From: Pseudomonas sp. ADAK18
GTDB lineage: Bacteria; Pseudomonadota; Gammaproteobacteria; Pseudomonadales; Pseudomonadaceae
Reading direction: 5' to 3'
Length of the DNA stretch: 64,000 nucleotides
Assembly: GCF_012935695.1 (NCBI RefSeq)
Contig: NZ_CP052859.1
Span: 3,761,001-3,825,000 of the forward strand
This document shows positions 7,576-14,954 of the stretch, piece by piece (position 1 is the stretch's first letter; each line of letters opens with the position of its first letter). The position numbers and the translations under genes are program-made. Under the pieces are notes generated by a model. That model searched no databases. It saw nothing but the letters and a program-made list of their open reading frames with translations, and had not been told where the DNA came from.

Positions 7576-9390
7576 ATGTCAGACGTTGATTCTATAACCG
7601 TTCCACCCAATCGGCCCTGGGCCTTTGTATGGCATTACATACGGCTTTACCCACGCTGGTATTGGGCAATTGCCGTGCTGCAGATCGGCGCCGCGCTGTT
7701 CGCCACGCTGATGCCTTACGCGATCGGCCGTATCACCGGTGCAGTCAGCGAGGGCGCCTGGGCGCATGCCGATCTTGTGCAAGCCAGCCTGCCAGCTCTC
7801 GGGTTGCTGTTCGGGTTGGCCGTGGCCCAGATGCTATGCGCACGTGGCGCGACGTTGTGCATGATCATGGTTCGGCCGCAGCAAAAAATTCGCATCATCC
7901 GTGAGCTGTTCGCCTACTTGCAGCGCCATTCGGCGCGTTATTTCGGTGAGCATTTTGCCGGCAGTCTGGCCCATCGCATCGGTGAGGGCAGCATAGGCTT
8001 GCTAGAAATCACCTGGGCGCTGGTGGTGGAGATGCTGCCGATCCTGGTGGTGCTGCTGACTAGCCTGGCGTTGCTCACAGTTGCGTCCCCCTGGTTGGGC
8101 CTGGGCCTGTTGGTATGGATCGTGGCCTACACGCTGCTGGCGTTTTTACTTTCGCGCAAGGCCCAGGTGCTGGCTGCCGAACATGCCCAAGCCCGCAGCG
8201 TCACCACCGGCAAGATCGTCGACGCGGTGAGCAACCTGACCAGCATCCGGCTGTTCGCCCGCCAGGACTTTGAGCTCGACTATCTGACTCGCTACCAGAA
8301 CCAGGAAAAACAGGCAGCGCAACGTTCGTTCTTCTATCAGGAGAAGATCCGCCTGCTTCAGGACAGCCTGTCGATTGTGCTGCGCGTGGGCCTAGTCGCC
8401 CTGGCGCTGTTCTTGTGGCATGTGGGCCAGATAGATGTAGGACAGTTCGCGATGGTGGCCACGCTGGGGCTGATGATCGTCGCCCAGTGCAGCTTCCTGA
8501 GCATGCAGTTCATGCATTTTTTCGAGTACATCGGCAATATCGAAAACAGCCTCGACACTTTGCTGCCACCCCACGAAATGCCAGATCGGACCAGCGCCCT
8601 GCCCGCCAACATCCATAAAGGCTCGATTCAGTTTCATGATGTGGGTTTCGCCTACAGCGCTGACAAGCCGATTTTCCAACACTTCAACCTGAACATTCGC
8701 CCTGGCCAGCGGGTCGGCATCGTCGGGCTTTCCGGCTCGGGCAAGTCGACCCTGCTCAACCTGCTGTTGCGCTCGTACGACCCGCAAACCGGCAAGGTGG
8801 AAATCGACGGCACCGATATTAAGGACATGACCCAGCAATCGCTGCACAACCAGATCGGCCTGATCCCCCAGGAGCCTGGACTGTTCCACCGCTCCCTGCG
8901 AGAAAACATCGGCTATGGCGACGTAAAGGCCAGCGAAGCGCAAATTGTGGAAGCGGCCAGGCGCGCCCACGCTCATGAATTTATCCTGAATATGCAGGAT
9001 GGTTATGATGCCTTGATCGGCGAGCGGGGGGTCAAGTTGTCCGGTGGCCAACGCCAACGCATTGCAATTGCCCGCGCTTTGCTCAAGAACGCGCCGATCC
9101 TGGTACTCGACGAAGCCACCGCCAGCCTCGACTCGGAAACCGAAAGCCTGATTCAAAACAGCCTCGACGACATCATGGCGGACAAGACCGTATTGGTTGT
9201 GGCGCATCGTTTGTCGACCATCGCGCATCTTGACCGCGTTGTGGTGCTGGACAAAGGGTTGATTGTCGAAGATGGCAGGCACCAGCAGTTACTTGAACTA
9301 AAAGGCCTCTATTACCGTTTGTGGCAACACCAGTCGGACGGTTCGTTAAGTGAAACCGACACGTTAAATCATGACTTACAGGTCACTTAA
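7576..9390 (+). CDS. ABC exporter, fused membrane and ATPase domains
   Basis: A half-transporter of the type I ABC exporter fold (604 residues) that would dimerise in the inner membrane and expel a lipid, drug or peptide. Residues 1-330 form the transmembrane domain with six predicted helices. The ATPase domain has Walker A GLSGSGKST (384-392, K390), Q-loop LIPQEP, signature LSGGQRQR (488-495), Walker B LVLDEA with D512/E513, and the switch His544 (VVAHRLST). There is no N-terminal C39 peptidase domain, so any leader must be removed by another enzyme. Start chosen at ATG 7576 with AAGG just upstream; the frame extends to 7495 without a ribosome binding site. It opens the cluster with tldD/tldE 132 bp downstream, which suggests export of a peptide processed by them. 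Confidence 0.93.
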   Translation: MSDVDSITVPPNRPWAFVWHYIRLYPRWYWAIAVLQIGAALFATLMPYAIGRITGAVSEGAWAHADLVQASLPALGLLFGLAVAQMLCARGATLCMIMVRPQQKIRIIRELFAYLQRHSARYFGEHFAGSLAHRIGEGSIGLLEITWALVVEMLPILVVLLTSLALLTVASPWLGLGLLVWIVAYTLLAFLLSRKAQVLAAEHAQARSVTTGKIVDAVSNLTSIRLFARQDFELDYLTRYQNQEKQAAQRSFFYQEKIRLLQDSLSIVLRVGLVALALFLWHVGQIDVGQFAMVATLGLMIVAQCSFLSMQFMHFFEYIGNIENSLDTLLPPHEMPDRTSALPANIHKGSIQFHDVGFAYSADKPIFQHFNLNIRPGQRVGIVGLSGSGKSTLLNLLLRSYDPQTGKVEIDGTDIKDMTQQSLHNQIGLIPQEPGLFHRSLRENIGYGDVKASEAQIVEAARRAHAHEFILNMQDGYDALIGERGVKLSGGQRQRIAIARALLKNAPILVLDEATASLDSETESLIQNSLDDIMADKTVLVVAHRLSTIAHLDRVVVLDKGLIVEDGRHQQLLELKGLYYRLWQHQSDGSLSETDTLNHDLQVT

Positions 9391-9522
9391 TAGAAATACA
9401 CTCCGTGGCACCTCGTAATTAATAGATGAGAGCTATCCGAACTCGATGAACATTACCCCTGTTCATTAACTTGTGAGACCACCCTTATCCCGGGTGATCT
9501 TGAACTGAAGAAGGACAGTACA

Positions 9523-10959
9523 TTGATAAGTACCGCCCAATTGTCACTCCGGCGATTTATGCAGCAGTGTTGCTATTCTCCGGCATTTATTTCATTACGC
9601 CTCGTTGAACAACAGTCTCAATCGCTGGTTGTGACACGTAACATTATTGCGCCGCCCTCTATCAGTAATGAATGTGGGGTAATGATCTGTGTGCAAGTTG
9701 ATGGCCAGCAAGGTTTCGCCGCCACCAGCGATATTACCCAATCCGGATTACGCTACGCCCTTGACCGTGCCAGCCAAACCGCCAGAGCATTACGCGGTCG
9801 CGGCCTGTTGAATTACAGCCGCGCACAAAACCCGCCCACCCAGGCCCATTACCTCTCCCCCGAACTGGACCTGCCATTTCCCGAGACCGCTGACTGGCTG
9901 GCGCTACTGATGGAAACCTCACAGCGGGTGCCCGCTGACCCGCGCCTGGTGCATTGGTCAAGCAGCCTGCAGGTGATGCATGAACAACAGCTGTACCTGG
10001 ATAATCAGGGCAACGACATTCAGCGCAGCCAGCAACAACTGTTTCCGGCGCTCGCGGTGACCGCGTTTGATGGCCATGAAAGCCAGCACCGCACCTATCA
10101 GCTTGCCAGGCAAGGCGGCGCGAGCCTGATCACCGAATCCGGTTTTATCGACGAGGCCCGGCGTGTGGCGGATGAGGCCTTGCAACTGCTGCTGGCGCCC
10201 AACACCCCGGAAGGCACACGGGACGTGCTGTTGATGCCAGACCAAATGATCCTGCAAATCCACGAATCCATCGGTCACCCCCTTGAGCTGGATCGCATCC
10301 TCGGGGATGAGCGCAACTATGCTGGCACCAGCTTCATCACACCGGACATGTTTGGCCATTACCAGTATGGCTCCGAGCTGCTTAATGTCAGTTTCGACCC
10401 CAGCGTCAGCGGCGAACTGGCCAGCTACGGCCACGACGATGAAGGCTTGAAGGCCGAAAAACACTTTCTGATCGAACAAGGCATCCTGCAACGCCCCATG
10501 GGCGGTGCCTTGTCCCAGGCCCGCAGTGAAATGCCGGGCGTTGCCAATAGCCGTGCCTGCAACTGGAACCGCGCACCGATTGACCGCATGGCCAACTTGA
10601 ACATCGAGCCGGGCGATCAGTCGATGCGGCAACTGATTGGCGGGATCGAGCACGGCATTTTAATGGCCACCAACCGCTCGTGGTCGATCGACGATGCGCG
10701 CAACAAGTTCCAGTTCGGCTGCGAATGGGGGCAGTTGATCGAAAACGGCGAGCTCGGAGGTGTAGTCAAGAACCCGAACTATCGCGGGATTTCATCGCAG
10801 TTTTGGCGCAATTTGCGCGCCGTAGGCGATGCCTCGACGTCCAGCGTGATGGGCACCCCCAACTGCGGCAAGGGTGAACCCAACCAGGCTGTCACCGTGG
10901 GCCATGCGTCCCCGGCATGTGTGTTCAGCCGTATTGATGTGTTCGGAGGTCAGATCTGA
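9523..10959 (+). CDS. tldD: TldD-family metallopeptidase
   Basis: Catalytic subunit of a TldD/TldE heterodimeric zinc protease, known to trim unfolded peptides such as the microcin B17 precursor and the CcdA antitoxin. 478 residues, the family length. The zinc site HESIGH is at residues 247-252 (H247, E248, H252) and the third ligand cysteine is C448 in GTPNCGKGEPN, so the active site is complete. The start is a TTG at 9523 with GAAGAAGGA upstream; no ATG fits. The stop overlaps the next start (TGATG), giving translational coupling to tldE. It differs from the usual housekeeping tldD by its place between an exporter and a TonB system, so it is probably a paralogue dedicated to one peptide. 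Confidence 0.93.
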   Translation: MISTAQLSLRRFMQQCCYSPAFISLRLVEQQSQSLVVTRNIIAPPSISNECGVMICVQVDGQQGFAATSDITQSGLRYALDRASQTARALRGRGLLNYSRAQNPPTQAHYLSPELDLPFPETADWLALLMETSQRVPADPRLVHWSSSLQVMHEQQLYLDNQGNDIQRSQQQLFPALAVTAFDGHESQHRTYQLARQGGASLITESGFIDEARRVADEALQLLLAPNTPEGTRDVLLMPDQMILQIHESIGHPLELDRILGDERNYAGTSFITPDMFGHYQYGSELLNVSFDPSVSGELASYGHDDEGLKAEKHFLIEQGILQRPMGGALSQARSEMPGVANSRACNWNRAPIDRMANLNIEPGDQSMRQLIGGIEHGILMATNRSWSIDDARNKFQFGCEWGQLIENGELGGVVKNPNYRGISSQFWRNLRAVGDASTSSVMGTPNCGKGEPNQAVTVGHASPACVFSRIDVFGGQI

Positions 10960-12293
10960 TGAACGTTTGTCTATTCGCCAGCGAATTCAAGGCGCTGGAA
11001 CAATGGCTTAAACGCCAGCTGCGCGCCGACGAACATTTCACCCTGAGATACGAGGCCGAAGACAGCCAGTTCGTGCGCTTCAATCACGGCAAGGTGCGCC
11101 AGGCCTACCCCGTCCTGCAAATGGAATTGACCGTTCGTTTAATCCGTAACCAACGCCACTCCAGCGCACGCATCAACCTCAGCGGCGCGTTTGAACACGA
11201 TACCGTGCAACTGGGGGACACACTGCAACAGTTGCGTGGCCTGCTGGATGTGTTGCCCGCTGACCCATATTTAGTGCTTAACACCCTCGACTGGACATCC
11301 GAGCACCAGGTGCCGGGCCGCGTGCCTGAGATGCAAAACGTGATCGACTCCATCTGCGACTTGAGCCAAGGCCTGGACATGGTCGGCATCTATGCCGGCG
11401 GCAAGCTATATCGTGGATTCGCCAGCAGTTGGGGCGCCCATGGCTGGCATCAGTGCGCCAATACCGTATTTGACTGGAGCCTGTTCGACACCAGCGGTGA
11501 AGCGGTCAAGACCACTTATGGCTCGGCGCAATGGGACGTGGTGGAACTGAAGGAGTTGTTCCACAACGCCCGCGAGCAACTGGAACACCTAGGCAAACCA
11601 CGCGTCAACCTCAAGCCGGGTCAATACCGCGCCTACCTGGCCCCCGCCGCATTGGATGAAGTACTGAGCATGCTCAGTTACAGCGGTTTTTCGGCCAAGG
11701 CATTTGCCACCCGCCAAAGCCCGCTGCAACTGTTGCAACTGGGCAAGCAACAGCTGTCCCCTCTGGTCAGCATACGCCAACAGGCATCCACAGGTTTCGA
11801 GCCCGGTTTCGGGCATAACGGCGTGCCGTCCCAGGACGTGGAACTGATTGGGGCAGGCAAACTCGTAGGACAATTGATCAATTCGCGCTCGGGCGCCGAA
11901 TACGGTTTACAGACCAATGACGCCGGGGAAGCGGAAACCCCACATTCACTGGTCATGGACCCTGGCGAACTGGCCACCGAGGAGGTGTTGCGCGAACTGG
12001 GCACCGGCTTATACATCAGTAATCTGTGGTACTTGAACTACTCGGATGTGGGCGCAGGGCGCCTGACAGGCATGACCCGTTTCGCCACCTTTTGGGTCGA
12101 AAACGGGCGGATTGTCGGCCCCATTGAAACCATGCGTTTTGATGACTCGGTCTACGACATTCTCGGCACTCACCTGCTGGCGCTGACCCGCGAACAGGCG
12201 CTATGCATCGACTCCGATACCTACGAACGCCGGCACTTGGGCAGCCATACGATCCCGGGCGCTCTATTGGAGAGCCTGACGTTGACCTTATAA
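10959..12293 (+). CDS. tldE: TldE/PmbA-family subunit
   Basis: Non-catalytic partner of TldD (also called PmbA). TldE lacks the zinc site but forms the closed substrate chamber with TldD. 444 residues, typical. It has no HExxxH motif. The C-terminal half carries family features: a GYG-like strand region around NSRSGAEYGLQTNDAGEAETPHS, then LVMDPGEL and LGTGLYISNLWYLNYSDVGAGRLTGMTRFATFWVENGRIV, matching the conserved final domain. The ATG overlaps the tldD stop by one base, so the two should be made in equal amounts. The next protein gene of normal size starts 485 bp later, leaving a gap that holds a micro-ORF and an inverted repeat. Confidence 0.92.
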   Translation: MNVCLFASEFKALEQWLKRQLRADEHFTLRYEAEDSQFVRFNHGKVRQAYPVLQMELTVRLIRNQRHSSARINLSGAFEHDTVQLGDTLQQLRGLLDVLPADPYLVLNTLDWTSEHQVPGRVPEMQNVIDSICDLSQGLDMVGIYAGGKLYRGFASSWGAHGWHQCANTVFDWSLFDTSGEAVKTTYGSAQWDVVELKELFHNAREQLEHLGKPRVNLKPGQYRAYLAPAALDEVLSMLSYSGFSAKAFATRQSPLQLLQLGKQQLSPLVSIRQQASTGFEPGFGHNGVPSQDVELIGAGKLVGQLINSRSGAEYGLQTNDAGEAETPHSLVMDPGELATEEVLRELGTGLYISNLWYLNYSDVGAGRLTGMTRFATFWVENGRIVGPIETMRFDDSVYDILGTHLLALTREQALCIDSDTYERRHLGSHTIPGALLESLTLTL

Positions 12294-12311
12294 CACGCAC
12301 ATTTAAGCGCC

Positions 12312-12363
12312 GCACTAATAACAGGCAATGTGAAGTTAGTTTGGTGCACGAAGTTATTAGTGC
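12312..12363. repeat. 11-bp inverted repeat after tldE
   Basis: GCACTAATAAC (12312-12322) is the exact reverse complement of GTTATTAGTGC (12353-12363), with a 30-nt spacer. It starts 18 bp after the tldE stop and about 260 bp before the micro-ORF. There is no T run. It could be an RNA structure protecting the tldDE transcript end, an attenuator, or an operator. Confidence 0.6.
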
Positions 12364-12622
12364 CGTTCAACACAACCGAATTGTCGGACAACATAGGTAA
12401 TTATAAAACACGAACACCTCCTGTAACGCCGCGATTACAAGCAATGTAATTAATACAACAACTTTTTACTGCCGATTATGCGGCAAGTAATGGCAGGTCA
12501 ATTATGAAGAAGCGTCTACCAGCGGTTGAATCGATTAGGTTGGCATAGAGGTTGCTGTGCATACAGTAACAAACTTTGTACATCGCCGACTTGAGGCGCC
12601 CCGATAACGATAAGGAGATCCA

Positions 12623-12649
12623 ATGATTATTCCAAACCTGAGCGGCTAG
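12623..12649 (+). CDS. 8-residue micro-ORF with strong Shine-Dalgarno (candidate peptide)
   Basis: ATG at 12623 is preceded by TAAGGAG (AAGGAG at 12612-12617, 5-nt spacing), one of the best ribosome binding sites in the window, and the frame reads MIIPNLSG before TAG at 12647-12649. It lies in the 485-bp gap between tldE and tonB. Known microcin C is made from a 7-codon gene and enters cells through YejABEF, which is encoded in this same cluster; this gives a precedent for such a short product. No MccB-like adenylating enzyme is present, so it would be a different chemistry. Alternative: a leader peptide controlling tonB-exbBD expression. A second, weaker micro-ORF (MKKRLPAVESIRLA) lies at 12504-12548. 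Confidence 0.45.
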   Translation: MIIPNLSG

Positions 12650-12778
12650 TGCCGTTTCTCGAGTGAGCCATCACTTTTTAATGGTTCCACTGCAATAGCC
12701 GTTGAATACATAGCTCTCGTCGCTGCGTGCAGGCGCGAACGGAGCGTTATTGCCCTTTATTTAGTCGGGGGACTCTTA

Positions 12779-13573
12779 ATGAGTGACGAGGTAAAACACA
12801 TAGAGCGGCCCACCTCTCTACTCGGCGCTGAGCGTGTGCAGCAGTGGACCCGTATTCCACATGTGCCCAACGCTTCGCAGCCGGTCGGGCTGAGCAAACC
12901 GCAAATGCTGTTATTGATCGGCGTGGTTGCGCTGTTGCACGCCGGTGCCTGGTGGATTTTCCAGCAACCCAAGGCGACCCCAGTGGTGACGCCGCCCGAG
13001 ATCCCGGAAATGACCGTCGAACTCACCAGCCCGGCACCGCCGGTAGAGGAGCCACCTCCACCGCCGCCCGAACCGACCTCCCCCCAGGAAGATGAAGATG
13101 CGGTGAAGGAGCCGCCACCCAAGCCTGTGGAGAAACCCAAGCCCATTGAAAAACCCAAGCCTGCAGTCAAGCCCAAGCCGGTGCAAAAGCCGCAACCGCC
13201 CAAGCCCGCGCCACCGGCTCCCCTTGTGCCTGCAGCCCCTGTCACACCGACACCTGCGGCGCCTGCAGCAGCGCCTGGACCGGTCAAGGAAACGGCAGCG
13301 GTCTCCGGGCTGGCCAGCCTGGGCAACCCACCACCGGAATACCCGTCGCTGGCCTTGCGCCGCAACTGGGAAGGCTCAGTGGGCCTGCGGATTAAAGTGC
13401 TGCCCAACGGCCGCGCCGGCTCCGTGGAAGTCATCAAGTCCAGTGGCAAACAAGTCCTGGATGACGCCGCTGTGGAAGCGGTACGCAACTGGAAGTTCGT
13501 CCCGGCCAAACGCGGGGACACCCCTATTGAAGGGTTTGCCACACAAACCATCGGTTTCAAGTTGCCGGAATAA
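12779..13573 (+). CDS. tonB: TonB energy-transducing protein
   Basis: Links the inner-membrane proton motive force to outer-membrane receptors. 264 residues: a cytoplasmic N-tail, one transmembrane helix at about 43-61 (LLLIGVVALLHAGAWWIF), then a long periplasmic spacer rich in Pro, Lys and Glu (roughly 70-175, repeats such as EKPKP and KPKP), then the TonB C-terminal domain (PEYPSLALRRNWEGSVGLR to the end). The ATG follows GGGGGA at good spacing. The genes for ExbB and ExbD come next, so it is a private motor, most likely for the receptor at 14955-17672. Pseudomonads often have several tonB genes; this copy belongs to the peptide cluster by position. Confidence 0.95.
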   Translation: MSDEVKHIERPTSLLGAERVQQWTRIPHVPNASQPVGLSKPQMLLLIGVVALLHAGAWWIFQQPKATPVVTPPEIPEMTVELTSPAPPVEEPPPPPPEPTSPQEDEDAVKEPPPKPVEKPKPIEKPKPAVKPKPVQKPQPPKPAPPAPLVPAAPVTPTPAAPAAAPGPVKETAAVSGLASLGNPPPEYPSLALRRNWEGSVGLRIKVLPNGRAGSVEVIKSSGKQVLDDAAVEAVRNWKFVPAKRGDTPIEGFATQTIGFKLPE

Positions 13574-13635
13574 ACCCAGCGGGTGCCGACCTTGATCTTT
13601 AACCACGTTATTTAATTGCAGTGCGAGGTATAGCC

Positions 13636-14340
13636 ATGAACGAGTCTCTGTCTTCCATGATTGTCCCAGGGGTACTTTGGGCCTTGGTGCTGTTTTCGGT
13701 GGTAAGTTGGGCTTTGTTGCTCATCAAGTCGTCGCAATACCTGCGTCAGAAATCCCAGAACAACCAGTTCACCAAGGCCTTCTGGGACGCCCCAGACCTA
13801 TTGACCGCCGCCGAACACGCCAGCCAATACCCCGGTTCTCTCGCACGCATCGCTAACAGTGGTTTTGAAGCGATGATTGTCGATGATACGCCGCGCACCA
13901 CCCAGCAACTGGCCCATACCATCAACCGTTCGGACCGCCTGGAACGTAACCTGCGCCAGCAGATCCAGAAAGAACGACGCGTCCTGGAGAGCGGCCAGGC
14001 CATACTCGCCAGTATCGGCAGCACCGCGCCGTTTATCGGCCTGTTCGGTACGGTCTGGGGGATCATGGAAGCCCTGCAAACCATCGGCGCCACCGGCTCG
14101 GCCAGCCTGGAAACCGTCGCAGGCCCCATCGGCCATGCCCTGATCGCCACCGGTGTAGGCATCGCCGTCGCCGTACCGGCAGTTCTGATCTACAACTTCT
14201 TCCTGCGGCGCTTGAAGCTGGCCAGCGCCAACATGGACGACTTCGCTCATGACTTCGACGCCCTCGCCCAACGCAGCGCCTTCGCCATCGACCGCCAGGC
14301 TATCTCCAGCAAACGCTCACCAGTACGGGAGGCAAGCTGA
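13636..14340 (+). CDS. exbB: ExbB proton-channel subunit (MotA/TolQ/ExbB family)
   Basis: Inner-membrane pentameric scaffold of the TonB motor. 234 residues with three transmembrane helices: one at the N-terminus (IVPGVLWALVLFSVVSWALLL) and two in the C-terminal half (FIGLFGTVWGIMEAL and GVGIAVAVPAVLIYNFFL). The conserved signature ASIGSTAPFIGLFGTVWGI is present. Start chosen at ATG 13636 (GCGAGG upstream) rather than the GTG at 13621. The stop overlaps the exbD start (TGATG), so ExbB and ExbD are coupled. It lies 62 bp after tonB. Confidence 0.95.
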   Translation: MNESLSSMIVPGVLWALVLFSVVSWALLLIKSSQYLRQKSQNNQFTKAFWDAPDLLTAAEHASQYPGSLARIANSGFEAMIVDDTPRTTQQLAHTINRSDRLERNLRQQIQKERRVLESGQAILASIGSTAPFIGLFGTVWGIMEALQTIGATGSASLETVAGPIGHALIATGVGIAVAVPAVLIYNFFLRRLKLASANMDDFAHDFDALAQRSAFAIDRQAISSKRSPVREAS

Positions 14341-14741
14341 TGTCTTTCTCAACCCAAGACAGCGACGAAGTGCTTAGCGAAATGAACGTCACCCCTCTGG
14401 TGGACGTGATGCTGGTACTGCTAGTGGTCTTCATCGTGACCACGCCGATGATGACCAACGCCATCAAGATCAACCTGCCCAAGACCGATGCGGTCGCCAC
14501 CGAGAAAAAGAAAGATCCGGTGGTGGTCAGCGTCGACCAGGACGGCAAGTTTTTCCTGGCCAAGAACGAAGTGGCCCCCGATCAGCTGGAAAAAAGCCTG
14601 CAGGACGTCAAGGCCCAGGACCCGGAAGTGCGGGTTCAGCTACAGGCCGACGCCGGGGTCAATTACGGCCAGGTCGCCAAGGCGATGGCCTCCATTGAGC
14701 GCTCCGGCATCACCAAGATCTCGGTGATGACCGCGAGGTAG
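14340..14741 (+). CDS. exbD: ExbD biopolymer transport protein
   Basis: The second motor subunit, carrying the proton-binding aspartate in its single transmembrane helix. 133 residues, as usual. NVTPLVDVMLVLLVVFIV contains the key Asp of the helix (LVDVML), followed by the periplasmic domain with IKINLPK and VQLQADAGVNYGQV. It completes tonB-exbB-exbD. A 213-bp gap to the receptor gene follows; it holds an 11-codon frame at 14903-14938 whose start lies only 2 nt from a GGAG, so it is not called as a gene. Confidence 0.95.
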   Translation: MSFSTQDSDEVLSEMNVTPLVDVMLVLLVVFIVTTPMMTNAIKINLPKTDAVATEKKKDPVVVSVDQDGKFFLAKNEVAPDQLEKSLQDVKAQDPEVRVQLQADAGVNYGQVAKAMASIERSGITKISVMTAR

Positions 14742-14954
14742 CGCTCAACTCAACGCCCCCTGCGGGAGCGCATACAGCCGCGCCCGCAGGACCTCCGTAA
14801 CCGAGCTGTACCAAGCCATACCAAGGCTGTTTGGCCCCGGCAGGGGAACGGCTTACTTGAAGAAAGTGTTTTGCCACGGGTCGACACAGCCCAAACGGAG
14901 TCATGAAGGTCCACAAGACCATTCCAATAAACGTCTAAAAAGTCGGAAATAACC

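Noticed and set aside
8392..9282. 296-codon minus frame inside the ABC exporter
   Set aside because: Overlaps conserved ATPase motifs in the sense frame; composition is that of an antisense frame.
9449..9470. Seven-codon frame MNITPVH before tldD as a microcin-C-like heptapeptide
   Set aside because: No ribosome binding site; the sequence is mainly a small hairpin (ATGAAC/GTTCAT).
12757..13560. 267-codon minus frame opposite tonB
   Set aside because: Reverse of the proline-rich TonB spacer gives a Gly/Ser-rich artefact.
14903..14938. 11-codon frame before the TonB-dependent receptor (MKVHKTIPINV) as a peptide gene
   Set aside because: The nearest GGAG is only 2 nt from the ATG, too close for initiation, and nothing else supports it.
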